DNA from: Nicotiana tabacum
Lineage: Eukaryota; Streptophyta; Magnoliopsida; Solanales; Solanaceae
DNA: 64,000 nt
Direction of reading: 5' to 3'
Assembly: GCF_000715075.1 (NCBI RefSeq)
Contig: NC_134087.1
Location: forward strand, 183,179,276-183,243,275
The notes under the pieces were generated by a model that did no database searches, was not told the DNA's origin, and saw only the letters and a program-made list of their open reading frames with translations. The position numbers and the translations under genes were made by a program. Positions within the stretch are counted from its first letter, which is position 1; every line of letters begins with the position of its first letter. Below, in pieces: positions 1-10,870 of the stretch.

Positions 1-1980
1 CATAATTCTGATTTCCTTCAGTTACCATTTGCATCACATCCTCAATTTCTTCCCTACATGATCGAATGTCCTCTACATCTATTTGTTCTTCCTTAGAGTG
101 ATATTCCGCTTCCTCTTCTGATTCATTCTCATTTTGAGTATCCCACAAGCGACCTAATTGACTATTCCCAGTAGCTAATGATTGAGAAGGTATTTCTTGG
201 TAGGATTGCTTTGTTGTGACCAGTTGATGCAAATATGCTGCCTTTTGCTTTATATTCACATTGTTGGCAGTGTCCACATTGTTTGGTGCTGAGTTTGTTT
301 GGACAATAGTCCTATTAGCCCACTGAGCATTTGATTCATCTTGTCATGCTGGTGCTACAATAATTCCATTTGTTCCTCCTTGGATAGCCACCAACTGAGC
401 CTCATTCCCATTTGTAGTAGTATTTTCAAAGTTACCATTAGTAGAAGCTGCGACATTAGTAGTAAGTGGATTATCTTGATGGGAATGATTTTGAGCAGAG
501 AAAGTTTCGTTGACCTATTGAGCTGTATCTCCTCCTATTTCATTGTTTTGTTTTCTATTCTCATGAAGCTTAAAAGTTGGGGCCTTGGGATTCAGTTTCT
601 TGGGTTCTGACTTAGATGATTGTCTCCTAGATGAACTAGGAGAAGTTACCTTTTGTACCATTTGTCTAGTTGAAAAATCAAATTCCTGCTCCTCTGAATC
701 ATTCTCCTCATTGTTGTCATTATCATTCTGTAACAGTGCAAATTTGTTAGCAGTAGACAATAGTTCAGTAGGTTGATTCTGTACCAATATCAATTCTTTT
801 CTCACTCCATCATTCATTTGGACAGTATCATTAGTATCCAAATTTTTCCCGATATTTTCTTTCCCCTGTGCATTAGCGTTGTCCTTCATTTCTTTTCCAA
901 CAGCTTCCTTCACCTGTTTTACTGCATAATCAGTCACAAAAGTAAGTTCTTTCCCATCTGCAGCAGTAGCTTCATGTTGTTTCATTTTGTTCTGTCCTTT
1001 ATTGTCTTAAACTTCCTTCCACTGAGATGCTACATTTCCATCCACCTTGCCACTGCTAAGTATCATTAGAGGATCAACATGTTTCTTTGTTTCCTTATTA
1101 CCCTGAACCAAAGCTTCCTTAGTAAACTGATGCTCCACATTTTTGCGCTCCATTATTTCAGGGTGAATCCTCCAACACTCAAGCATGTCATGCCCTTGTA
1201 GTTTACACTCTTTACAGTATTTAGGAAGATAATCATATCTAACTATCACCCATTCCGTTCTTATCACTTTTGTCACATCATGCTCGATATCCATACGAAT
1301 TTTCTTAGGTAAGTCAGCTAGAAGATCCACTAGTACCTTGAATTTAGCACAGCTTGGCCTTGATTTGGTAATAGTTGCCACATCAAGTTGAAGAGGCTTA
1401 CCAACAGCAGAGGCCAAAGAAAATAGGCATTCCTTTATAAAGTACGTAGGCAATAAGTTTGGAAAGGAGATCCATGCCATTACTTTTGATGTTTCCTCAC
1501 AAGCTTTAAATGTTGAATCGTATATCAAGGTTCTTAGTTGATATTCATGTCCAAGTTTGTCCCTCACATAATGTACACCCTTCGACGAGAATTCGATATA
1601 ATCTTGGCATAATGTGAACCTTATCAAAATGTGTCTATCTTGAAGAAAGCCAATATTGCATTCCCCTTTGATCTCGCACTGCATAGGCAGTATTTTTCGC
1701 AATTCTTGCATTTCTGGCCAACATATGAGAATTTACATACAACTACCCATTGTAATCCTTCTAAGTGATTCATGCGATCAACTTCAGATTCAGAAAACTT
1801 CACCAAAGGTTGCCCTTGCAAGAAAGTTGGACGTCTGATAGGAATTGGTTCAATGTTGGAAAATGTTTTTGGTGCTGCATTGCTGATAGTGTTTGGTTTT
1901 AGTACAGCAGCGTAGTCCAGTTGTTTTGAGCTTGTTTCATGATCCATAATGATGGTAGGTGGCGCATGATGAGGTAGTGC
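1..1980 (-). pseudogene. LINE ORF1 (DUF4283-like / CCHC) pseudogene, 3' end outside window
   Basis: Reading leftward from the ATG at 1947 (the frame stays open upstream to about 2040), the product begins with a Ser/Pro-rich leader and then the PIPIRRPTFLQGQP segment typical of plant LINE ORF1 proteins. A DUF4283-like RNA-binding region follows. It ends in a zinc knuckle, [14 protein letters not shown] (C-X2-C-X4-H-X4-C, residues 166-179 counted from a Met at 1711). An Asn/Glu/Asp-rich tail continues to the window edge. The frame is broken by a frameshift near 1711, a TAA near 1007, a TAG near 513 and a TGA near 345, so it is not functional. In plant L1-type elements such an ORF1 binds element RNA, and the endonuclease/reverse transcriptase ORF lies downstream, here to the left of position 1. 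A host-captured DUF4283 gene is possible but less likely given the decay. Confidence 0.8.
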
Positions 1981-2620
1981 AGCCCCAACAGAAGGTTGTT
2001 CACCTGGTGTTGAGGCTATAGAAGGCCTGCACGTTCAGGTCGCCAAATACTAGAGATTTTTAATCATTACATACGATCTCGAAGCTACAGTAACATGCTT
2101 GAAAAAAGTAAGAACTGGAACAACTGCCCTCTATTGTGTTATAACAGATCACTATAACAAAGTGCAATAGCTTTTGCTAAGGAAAACTCGATGCTACGTG
2201 AAAGAAAAACATCACGTAACAAGATTGTCTGCTACAGAAATTCAAGAGCAAGATTAAAGCTGAATTCTCAAGAAAGATTCTTCAATATTCCCTAGAATAG
2301 AATTAGAAAATCATAGATGGTAGCCCAGTTTCCAATTATAGAATGCAACAGCGATGCAAGGCTGAAGAAAGACTGGGTGCTACAGTAAATCGAGCACTAA
2401 AATTAAGATCTATTGCGTGTAGTTATAGATGTTAGGATAAAAACAAAAGAATGTTGTTTGATTAGAGAAGGAGGTTCTTTTGAGACCAATCTTGTGATGT
2501 TACCTTGCCGGATGCCGGAATTATGGTTGATGAATAGTGACACAATTACTATTCATGGTTGGAAGAAGCCTTTTTTAATGAAGGCTACCATTTTACACAA
2601 AGTTAGAACTCCTAACCAAA
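1981..2620 (-). mobile_element. LINE 5' leader inserted in an Athila-like LTR
   Basis: This is non-coding sequence upstream of the LINE ORF1. At about 2621 the sequence switches abruptly to the 3' part of an LTR that is also present at 9526-10352 and 42847-43646. The first roughly 600 bp of that LTR are missing here. The simplest reading is that a minus-strand LINE inserted in the LTR, so its 5' end is near 2620 and the rest of the LTR lies left of the window. The target duplication cannot be seen. Confidence 0.55.
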
Positions 2621-3449
2621 AGGTTTTGAAGATTTCAATCTTGTGGTTAAGGATTTCTTACCCATTTATATTTTTTCTTTATTTCCTTGCTTTGAAATGA
2701 ATATTTAAGTGTGTAGTATTTATTTCCAATACTTGAATCTTATTTATGGAAATATTCATATTTAAAGTGTGGATTAAATACCTTGTTGTGCTTATGTATT
2801 GAATGATTTTCAATTATTTATGAAGTGAGTTATTGTTTCTTTAATTATTTTTGTTCTTTAATGTTTCCGAAGGGATTAGCTAATCCTAGGACTCGCCTAT
2901 TAACTCCGAATTAATTTTGGAAAAGATAATTTGGGGTTGGAAAAGGTTAATTAACAAGAACTTGAGGTTTTAACCCTCATTTTATAGATTCTATCTAGGG
3001 ATAGGATTGAACTACTTCTAGCCATATCCGGGTGTGGCTATCCTCTTAATTGGGTTAGGAATAATTCAATTAGGAAGTCTTGTTAGTCTTCGGAAGAAGC
3101 TAATTAAGAATTATTATCCGTGGCTAATTAATATAAACTCGCTCAAATTTGTAAAATCTTGAAATACATCGGATCGTTGCTTAAGTGTAATTCCTGATGC
3201 AACCGTACTTGTAGCCACTGATCATTTTACTTGCTTACTAGGTTAGTTTACATTTCTGCATTTAGGTATAGATATTTTCTCAAATCAATTCTAAGTGTTT
3301 GGCACTGCATAACAAGTGATAATTCTCTTACATTCCTAATCTCCTACATATTGTTCTCTGTGGCATTCGACCCCGACTCATAATTGGGTAAATTATATTG
3401 CATGCGACCGTTTCCATTTACTTTTTAGTAGTGGATTTGGACGTCACCA
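2621..3449 (+). repeat. 5' LTR, 3' portion (element 1)
   Basis: Nearly collinear with 9526-10352 of the 3' LTR and with 42847-43646 of element 2. It ends in GACGTCACCA directly before the primer site. Its upstream part is cut by the LINE boundary near 2620. Confidence 0.85.
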
Positions 3450-3453
3450 AAAT

Positions 3454-3471
3454 TGGCGCCGTTGTCGGGGA
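3454..3471 (+). promoter_or_regulatory. Primer binding site, tRNA-Asp type
   Basis: TGGCGCCGTTGTCGGGGA differs by one base from the complement of the 3' end of plant tRNA-Asp(GUC). It lies 4 bp after the LTR end. This is the usual Athila-lineage primer site. Confidence 0.85.
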
Positions 3472-3599
3472 ACAATTTGGTGTAATTTAGGTTGTTTGAG
3501 AAATAAGCGTAAGTGGTTTGGTCCAAACTTGTGAATATTTGTGTAATTATTTTTCTTACCTTGGTCTATTTTTCTTGTTTATTTTCTTAGTATTGAAAA

Positions 3600-4844
3600 A
3601 TGGCATCATATAATGAAAATTGGTCGGATGGTAGTTGTTCATACTTTGATGACCCTTGTCCTTATTGTGGAGGATCACACTCGTGGCAAAATTATTTAAA
3701 TTCTCCCAGGGGTGGATTGTGCGCACAATCTCAAACCCATGAGTGGAGTATTTGTGATAAGTGTGGTTGTCAAAATGGTCATTGGGAGTATTGTGCTTAT
3801 TTGTCCTTCCCTTCCCCAAGCCCCCGCTATGATGATTCTACTTTTTGTGATGAAAATGATAGGGCTATGGAAATGGAAGAAGTTTAGCATGGTCAAAGTG
3901 GAGAGTTCAAGCTCATGTTAGAATGCCTACATGAAGGAGGAAACAATGAACAAAGTGCCGGAGGAACTTTTGGAAAATAGTCTCCAAAATGACCTGGCAC
4001 TTAAAAGGTTGAACTTGCAAATGAAGAAATGCTTGAAGCTTTAGAGGTCCAAAAAGCCTTGGAAGTTGATGATAGCCAAAAATATTCCTCGGACGTTGAA
4101 GACGAAAATCCTTCCTTGGCACTTGATCAAAACCAAGAAGAACTCTCAAATTCTCAAAATGAGAAGATGATGCTCATATTGGAGACCATTCTTGAAAATG
4201 AGGGGAAGCACAACTTTGCACTCGAGGACTTAAAACAAGGATTGGCTCACAATGATGAACACATCCTCACTTTGGAAGATCAAATGAAAATATTGGTTGA
4301 GGCTCACTATACCCACCAACTTGAGAGTGTGGAAGGAAGTCAAGAAGAGTCCGATTTCGAGGAAGAAAGTGAGCTCTATTTTGAGGAATCAAGTATTGAA
4401 CATCCGCCAACCGACTCCATGAGTGTTAATGATGCCGAGAAAAATATGGAATTAAATTCATCCGGTGTAAATGAAAATTTGGTTGAATTTGACTCTAGTT
4501 CGGGGGAAAAAGAGGATGTCAAAATCTGGGAAGAATTGTAATTTGGAGGTTTGATGTCACATTCCAAGCAAATTTCAACATTGGAATTGTGTGGTGAAAT
4601 GGGAATTGAACTACACGAGTCAATGAGGGATTGCGAGGAGGAAAGGCAAAAATCATATATCTTACAATTTGAGGGAACAAAAAGGCAAAATGACATTCCT
4701 CATATGAAAGCCAATAAATGTAAGATGAAGAAATTGAGGTTTGGCTTGATCATCAACTTACCACCCCCACTGCTCGTGGTCACAAGCTTTTATTCCAAGT
4801 TGGGTGCCCAATTCATATCGTCCAAGTGGAGAGAAAGGTGGTAA
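3600..4844 (+). pseudogene. Decayed ORF1 of element 1: variant zinc knuckles plus acidic Glu-rich region
   Basis: The ATG at 3600 opens a Cys/His-rich N-terminus. It contains CPYCGGSH and then CDKCGCQNGHWEYC, a C-X2-C-X5-H-X3-C variant of the retroviral knuckle. A long acidic, probably coiled-coil region follows (LETILENEGKHNFALEDL and similar), and then a basic C-terminus ending in SSKWRERW. The frame is broken by a TAG at 3885-3887, a 2-bp loss near 3958 relative to element 2, a further indel near 4025 and a stop at 4539. The homologous ORF in element 2 (43808-45055) is broken at different places. The fused frame was therefore coding in an ancestor, probably as a gag-like or nucleic-acid-binding protein. 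No standard gag or polymerase domain is visible. The function is inferred only from the knuckles. Confidence 0.65.
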
Positions 4845-4855
4845 AGTTGAGTTGC

Positions 4856-4868
4856 GTCGTGCCACGAC
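4856..4868 (+). other. Palindrome GTCGTGCCACGAC after ORF1, with GGGAGGCAACCC motif
   Basis: A perfect 6-bp stem around one base sits 12 bp after the ORF1 stop. It is followed by GTTAAATGCGACGCTTGG and then AGGCAACCC. The same block occurs at 45067-45079 in element 2. The downstream motif resembles one seen after the coding region of Athila/Tat-type elements. Confidence 0.7.
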
Positions 4869-5090
4869 GTTAAATGCGACGCTTGGTAGGAGGCAACCCA
4901 TCATTTTTCAAAATTTTTGGTCATTTTTGAAATTTTCGTTTTTTTAAAATAGCCTATTATATTGTTTCTAACCAATATGCCAAGTTTCATAATTTTTGGA
5001 TTTGATTTGAGTAGGATGGAGTGACCGGGCAGCCCAAAATAGTAGCCTGTGAAATTGCAGGGGCACAGTTTTTGCATTTGCGAACTCTGG

Positions 5091-5220
5091 TTCGCATTTG
5101 CGAACTCTGGTTCGCATTTGCGAACCTGGCCTATTGCAAATCCCAGACTCTTGTCGCAATTGCGAACAGTACAGGGGTCAGTAGCCTTCACAATGGCGAA
5201 GTTATTGTCACAATTGCGAC
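5091..5220 (+). repeat. Palindromic-word cluster, TTCGCATTTGCGAA type (element 1, internal)
   Basis: TTCGCATTTGCGAA occurs at 5091-5104 and 5111-5124, and TCGCAATTGCGA at 5154-5165. Degenerate forms lie at about 5190-5200 and 5209-5220. The same word recurs at 5798-6016 and in the 3' LTR. Confidence 0.8.
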
Positions 5221-5797
5221 ATCAGAGGATTAAAACTGGGTCGTTCACCCATTTGGAACAAAAGTGAAGAAAAAAATGCTAAGGCTCTGGAACCTTTGTC
5301 TCCCTCACTCTCACCACTGTAAAACTCCACTATCTCTCACTCTGAATTGCTGGGATCCAGGTATGAAAGCTTAATCACTCCTTCTTCTTCTTCGTCGTCT
5401 TTTTTTTCTTCTTATTTTCTCTTAAACCTTAGGTTTTCAAATAGGTATCATTTCCTTTGCCCGAAATTGTTTAAAAATGGTTCAAATCATAAGTTGATTT
5501 CTGGGTGAGGTTGGTCGAGAGCGTGTCTTTTTGTTCTTTGCTAAAAATTTGGGGAAGTCTGAGTACCCAAGGCTTGTCAAATAGAAGCGAATATTTTGTG
5601 CTTTTATGTGATCGATGAAAGGCCCGAATGAGATTCTTGGCCGAAACATCGATATTTTTGTTGATTCATGGTTGTCTATGAAGCCTAGTGCATGATTCAT
5701 GTTTAAAAGATGATTGGGCTCATTAAAAATGGCTTGGATTCCAAAATTTTAGGGCTTGGTACTGTTGTTTGTGGAAAATCTTGGCTGGGGACGATGG

Positions 5798-6016
5798 CTC
5801 GCAATTGCAATGGCCTCTTCGCATTTGCAAAGATTCCATCGCAATTGTGAAAATTGCCTGAATCTGAGACCTTCGCAATTGCGAAGAATTCATCGCAATT
5901 CCCATAACTGAGCACCTCTGAGTCCTTCGCAATTGCAAAGATTTCTTCGCAATTCCCATAACTAGGCACCTCTGATAACTTCGCATTTGCGAAGATTCTT
6001 TGGGATTTGCGACATC
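5798..6016 (+). repeat. Palindromic-word cluster, CTTCGCAATTGCGAAG type (element 1, internal)
   Basis: Perfect CTTCGCAATTGCGAAG lies at 5871-5886. CTTCGCATTTGCGAAG (5979-5994) is palindromic except for its central bases. One-base variants lie near 5817, 5839 and 5927, and degenerate half-sites near 5893, 5946 and 6005. Short unrelated text separates them, so this is not a simple tandem repeat. Confidence 0.8.
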
Positions 6017-6179
6017 AAAGAGCAGACAGTTCAAAATCTCAAAATCCTCAAATTTTTTCTAAGGCTGAGTTTCGACTGTCTGATCATTCCTTTGGCATAT
6101 TTGATTCATTTTGCACTATTCTTCATAGCTATACCATGTTTTCACTCTTATTATTTGTTGAAAGGTACTATAATTGAAA

Positions 6180-7014
6180 ATGAGCTCTAACCCTGAAGGA
6201 TCCGCAAATGACAACCCCTTGGAAGCTAAGCCAAACTATGACCAACACTGGTTCTTGTCGTTGGAATGCCAAGAACGGTACTTTACTGACCTGATCTTGA
6301 AGAAGGTACTCCACTCCCGGAAAGTGGTATACTGCTAGACAACGTCCAAGAACATCTTCCCGAGTTCTATCAAAGGCTGATGGCCATGGGATGGAACTAT
6401 TTTACCCCTCAACCTTACCGAGCAAATGAGCAATGGGGGAGGAAATTTTATGCCAACCTACCAATTATCAGGCTAAGGAAGCCCAAGATGAGAATTCGCG
6501 GCAAAATGGGGCACTTTGGGGTTGAGGCTGTAAATCAAGTGTATCACCTGCCAGACCAAGACATGACCCCATTCCATGAAAAAGACTGTGCCTCAGGGGA
6601 GTGGCTGGTATCTAAATTATGCCCGGGTGCAGATGTTTCATGGGCAGCTGAGAAAAGAGGGATCATATCCAAAGAATTCACTGTCGAAGCAAAGATATGG
6701 CTGGACATCATATGCAGTCGTGTCTCCCCTGTGTCAAACATATGGAATGTACTGGTTACAAGAGCTCAAATGATAGCCTGCATCCTTGATGATATTAAGC
6801 TAAATGTTGGTGAAATCTTCATCAATTAAATGAGGGAGTATCAAATCCAAATTAGTCCATCATTGATATTTCCATTGCTTATCACTAAGTTGTGCCAACT
6901 TGCTGGGGTGGAAGAAGCTCCGGGGGACAATTGGATAGAGCCGGGAAAGCCTCTATATCCGAGGAAGAAGGAGAGGAGGATGATTCTGAGTCAGACAGCG
7001 AGGAGAGCACTTGA
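6180..7014 (+). pseudogene. Decayed ORF2 of element 1: Athila ORF1 / putative plant transposon protein domain
   Basis: The ATG at 6180 opens a frame that shifts near 6300. It continues as a globular domain with the FYANL ... RGKMGHFGVEAVNQVYHLP signature seen in 'putative plant transposon protein' and Athila ORF1 families. It then reads through EAKIWLDIICSRV and SLIFPLLITKLCQLAGV. A TAA at 6827-6829 interrupts it. After an internal deletion near 6957 the frame shifts again into a short acidic tail and stops at 7012-7014. The equivalent ORF in element 2 (55375-56611) keeps the middle Lys-rich/coiled-coil part that is deleted here. A possible 5' intron runs from the GT at about 5359 to just before the ATG, but this is only inferred. 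The protein's biochemical role is unknown. Confidence 0.65.
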
Positions 7015-8928
7015 TGCAGTATTCAGGGAGCACTTTCCATCATTTTACTTTATCATGTTTAGTTGCATTGGGGACATTGCAACATCTTTAGTTGGGGGTG
7101 GCTTCTTGTATAACTGTTGTTCTTGTATAAATGTGGATAACTGTGTAGATTGGTACTTTGCTTGTTTTCATTTTGTTGTTAGTGTATTTTCATGTGATAT
7201 GTGATATTATTATGTTTAGTATCTACTTAATTTCTTGTTTTTATATATATTTATTTTAGTTACTTGATATTTATTAGCTTCTTAATTTTGGTTATTAGAT
7301 TCTTAAAAAAAATTATATAGTATGTTTTATGTTAGTGGCAATATCCTTGGTTTTCTTTATACCACGGTTCTTTCTCCAAGGATGCCAATTTTCTTCTTGA
7401 ACCGGGTAAATGTTAGTAAACTTTTGTTGACTTTTCCCGATGGTAGATAGCTAGGTAACTTTCTTAAGGGAATTAGTCTTGTAGTTTATATATAGCTTAT
7501 GTTAATTTAGGAAAAATAAATGGTTTGAGTTGGGGTTTGTGCCCATTGACCAAGTTGTGGCTTTCTTGGTACCAACATGATATAAACCTCGACATATGAA
7601 TTGTTGGTTGTTGAAAAGGAAAAATAATTGAAGTAAAGATGTCATGACTTTTAGACCCAAATCTTGGCTCTTTGATTCACTAAATAGCTTCCTATGCTAT
7701 ATGTACCCTCTTTGAGTCATTGGTTTCAATTGGATTTTGGATTTGTATTCCACTTGAGTGTTCATGTGCCATGTGTGGTGAGATTTATTGTGAGTTTTTT
7801 TGCATTACTTGTAGTCTAGAACTTGCCCGGAATGTGATTCAAGGCAAAATCATAGACTAAATTCGTTTGAAAAATGATATTAGGCCTTCCTTGGACCGCC
7901 AATGTGCCTTAAATTTCCTACCCTTTAATATTTTCCCTAGTCAACCCATTTTGAGCCTTTAACCTTGTTCTTTGGCAACTATGTTACAAGCTTTAATCAT
8001 TCGCTCTTTAGTGATCTAGCTTTTGGCACCCTACCTCCCTAAGTACTTTGCAAGTGTAAACATAGGCTAAAAGCCTAAGTTTGGGGGTGAAGGTTGGAAA
8101 AGTTGTGATATGAAAGTTGTTTAAAAGGTGGAAGGTAGAAAAAAATGAATGATAAAAAGTGAAACCTTCCTTGATTTTGAAAATTAAGGAAGAAAAAAGT
8201 TTCAAAAATAAATAATAAGAAGTTGTGAATAAAGGGAAGACTAGGTATGGAATGAAAAGTGAAGAAAGGATGGAGAATGTTTTTGAAGGAAGTGAACTTT
8301 GATTGTAAATTTTGTAGTGCTTGGGGAGGTTTTCAGTCATTCTAACCAAAATTATGCCCTACCTTAACCAAAAGCCTAAACTACAACCCTTTAAGTCCTA
8401 ATTGATTTTGAACCAAGTTGTCTACATTAGTGGAGAAATACATGAAGTGCAAGCATATGGTACTACTTGTATGCATTTGAACATCTTTTTGAGAGAGAGT
8501 TAATTCTTTCCATTTGATATCCCATTTTTGTTTTGAATTAAGATTTATGAGTGTGGGAGCCTCTCTTAAATGTGAGGGCACATGAAATTTGAGTTGTGAA
8601 TTTAATCTCATTTTCAATTGGAAGAAATGACCAAAGAAATATAATTGTGATAGAGAGGCAAATTTTGAAGCTTTAGTATCATGACTTGATTTGCTACTTT
8701 GATTTGCATAGCGCTTGAGCATTTGAAATGTAATGAAGTTCATGAAAAGCATTCGGTAATTCATATGCATTTGCTTAATTGTTGGTACCAATCGAAGTCA
8801 TGCGTTTGTGCTTATAGTAGACCTTTTTGGCTTGGCATGATAAGGATGAAATGTTAAGTTAAATACTTGGGAAGAGATTTTGTCGCTTTCATTGCTTGAG
8901 GACAAGCAGTAGTTTAAGTTTGGGGGTT
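7015..8928 (+). other. Non-coding 3' region of element 1 with polypurine tract
   Basis: It starts with TTGCATTGGGGACATTGCAA and GTTGGGGGTGGC, which align with 56653-56695 of element 2. No ORF with recognisable content was seen. It ends in the polypurine tract AGTTTAAGTTTGGGGGTT (8911-8928) directly before the LTR. Confidence 0.7.
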
Positions 8929-8929
8929 T

Positions 8930-8956
8930 GATAAGTTGGTATTTTACCAACTTATC
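8930..8956 (+). other. Terminal 12-bp-stem hairpin at LTR start
   Basis: GATAAGTTGGTA, loop TTT, then TACCAACTTATC: a perfect 12-bp stem directly inside the LTR's TG. Element 2 has the same stem with loop AAA (42290-42316). Confidence 0.9.
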
Positions 8957-9126
8957 TTGTCTTCAAACCTATATTTTTGCTATGTTTGAGTGATAAAATC
9001 ATGTGTTTAATGTCATTTACTTCTATATTACAGGTTCTATGTGATTTAGAAGTGTCGTTGAAGAAACCAAGTGAAACGAGTCAAAAAGAAGCTAAAAAGA
9101 AGAAAATTTGGGAAGGTGTCTCAATT

Positions 9127-9365
9127 GTCGCAATTGTGACATATTTATGGGAAATGTGAACAAAGCAGTGAAGGGAATTGCTAGTGGACCTTCGCAAATG
9201 CTAAGGAAGACAAATCAGGCAGTCTTCGCAAATGCGAAGAAGACTTCGCAAATGTGAAGTCAACCAGGACAGTCAACCTTCGCAAATGTGAAGGCCTCTT
9301 CGTAAATGCAAAAGTAAGAAGTATAGGCATAGTTCGCAATTGCGAACTTATGTTCACAAATGCGA
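9127..9365 (+). repeat. Palindromic-word cluster in 3' LTR of element 1
   Basis: CTTCGCAAATGCGAAG lies at 9224-9239 and perfect AGTTCGCAATTGCGAACT (18 bp) at 9331-9348. Near-copies sit around 9127, 9190, 9244, 9278 and 9351. The homologous LTR position in element 2 (42493-42675) carries a different word, TGCGATCGCA. Confidence 0.85.
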
Positions 9366-10352
9366 AAATTGAGCATCAGACCTGGGCAATTTTGTAACTT
9401 CACATTTTTTGGCCCCAAACCCTTTAAGACCCAAACTAGCTCATTTGTAAAATATCTTTTGGCATATTTTCGGTTCTAAAGACTAGAGAGAACAAGGTGG
9501 GAGCTAGGGTTTTGCATACACACTTGGGTTTTGAAGATTCAATCTTGTGGTTAAGGATTTCTTACCCATTTATGTTTATTTCTTCATTTCCTTGCTTTGT
9601 ATTGAATATTTAAGTGTGTAGTATTTATTTCCAACACTTGAATCTTGTTTATGGAAATATTCATATTTAAAGTATGGATTAAATACCTTGTTGTGCTTAT
9701 GTATTGAATGATTTCAATTATTTACGAAGTGAGTTATTGTTTCTTTAATTATTCTTGTTCTTTAATGTTTCCAAATGGATTAGCTAACCCTAGGACTCTC
9801 CCATTAACTCCGAATTAATTTTGGAAAAGATAATTTGGGGTCGGGAAAGATTAATTAACAAGAACTTGAGGTTTTAATCCTCATTTTATAGATTCTACCT
9901 AGGGATAGTATTGAACTACTTGTAGCCATATCCGGGTGTGGTTATCCTCTTAATTGGGTTAGGAATAATTCAATTAGGAAGTCTTGTTAGTCTTCGGAAG
10001 AAGCTAATTAAGAATTATTATCCGTGGCTAATTAACATAAACTCGCTCATATTTGTAAAATCGTGAAATACATCGGATCGTTACTTGAGTGTAATTACCG
10101 GTGAAACCATACTTGTAGCCATTGATCATTTTACTTGCTTTCTAGGTCAGTTTACATTTCTGCATTTAGGTATAGATATTTTCTCAAATCAATTCTAAGT
10201 GTTTGGCACTGCATAACAAGTGATAATTCTCTTACATTCCTAATCGCCTACATGTTGTTCTCTGTGGGATTCGACCCCGACACATAGTTGGGTAAATTAT
10301 ATTGCATGCGACCGTGTCCATTTACTTTTTAGTAGTGATTTGGATGTCACCA

Positions 10353-10572
10353 ACATGTTTCTTCAATTTTTCCTTCCACTCTTCCTCCCTTGAGTCACTG
10401 CTATCAGCTTTGAGTACCAAGTTCTTTTCTTTCTTTGGTTCTCTTCTTTCACTGTCTATCTTCCTCTTCATCTAGTAGGTCTTCGGATTTCCAACCAGCC
10501 CTTTTATGGTCAGCTCCTGCAATTCTTTTGATTCAGTAATAGCATTCACCTTGCTTTCCCAGGGGCTGGATC
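10353..10572 (-). pseudogene. Copia gag fragment (SIRE-like)
   Basis: On the minus strand it reads as a copia gag segment (WESKVNAITESKELQELTIK, then EPKKEKNLVLKADSSDSREE) with one in-frame stop near 10470. It abuts the right end of element 1's LTR on one side and a copia polypurine tract on the other. The same segment occurs again at 17080-17290 with few differences. It is too short and broken to function. Confidence 0.7.
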
Positions 10573-10577
10573 AATTT

Positions 10578-10602
10578 CCCCCTTTTTGATGATGACAAAC
10601 CC
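10578..10602 (-). promoter_or_regulatory. Copia polypurine tract
   Basis: The minus strand reads GTCATCATCAAAAAGGGGGA, the usual copia polypurine tract context that primes plus-strand DNA. It should border the 3' LTR but here borders gag sequence. Confidence 0.7.
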
Positions 10603-10609
10603 AAAATTC

Positions 10610-10870
10610 ATTTTCTTCTTGAGAATCAGATTCCTCACACGTTTCCTGCAGATCAGACCTATAATCAACATAGTATCAGCATCATTCCCCCTGTGAAGCA
10701 GAGCTGTCTCTTGAGAACTAGAGAACCAGATTCCTCATATGTTTCCCTGCATTATCAACACCATTTCCCATGCGAAGCAGAGCTGTCTCTTGAGAACCAG
10801 AGAACCAGATTCCTCATATGTTTCCTTGCATTATCAGTAATGTTCCCCCTGTGAAGCAGATCCATCTTTC
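10610..10870 (-). repeat. About 80-107-bp imperfect tandem repeat, three copies, in copia 3' region
   Basis: The block 'GAGAACCAGATTCCTCATAT' plus 'GAAGCAGAGCTGTCTCTTGA' recurs at about 10615, 10722 and 10800 with small changes. Confidence 0.65.

Larger units (their letters stand above)
2621..10352 (+). mobile_element. Non-autonomous Athila-like LTR retrotransposon (element 1)
   Basis: The parts in order are: 3' portion of the 5' LTR (2621-3449), a tRNA-Asp-type primer site (3454-3471), a decayed zinc-knuckle ORF (3600-4844), a conserved post-ORF hairpin (4856-4868), palindrome clusters, a second decayed ORF with an Athila/plant-transposon-type domain (6180-7014), about 1.9 kb of non-coding DNA, a polypurine tract (about 8911-8928) and a full 3' LTR (8929-10352). 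No protease, reverse transcriptase, RNase H or integrase was seen, so mobilisation would have needed a helper. Element 2 (42289-57115) belongs to the same family. The family name rests on the PBS, the PPT style and the GGGAGGCAACCC motif, not on a polymerase. Confidence 0.8.
8929..10352 (+). repeat. 3' LTR of element 1
   Basis: It starts TGATAAGTTGG and ends GATGTCACCA, about 1424 bp. Its 3' 827 bp match 2621-3449. It carries the element-1 palindromic word at 9127-9365 and a terminal hairpin at 8930-8956. Confidence 0.85.

Noticed and set aside
2413..2700. 95-codon plus-strand open frame
   Set aside because: It crosses the LINE/LTR boundary and has no family resemblance.
3454..3471. tRNA-Asp-like sequence
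   Set aside because: Only the 3'-end complement is present; it is a primer binding site, not a tRNA gene.
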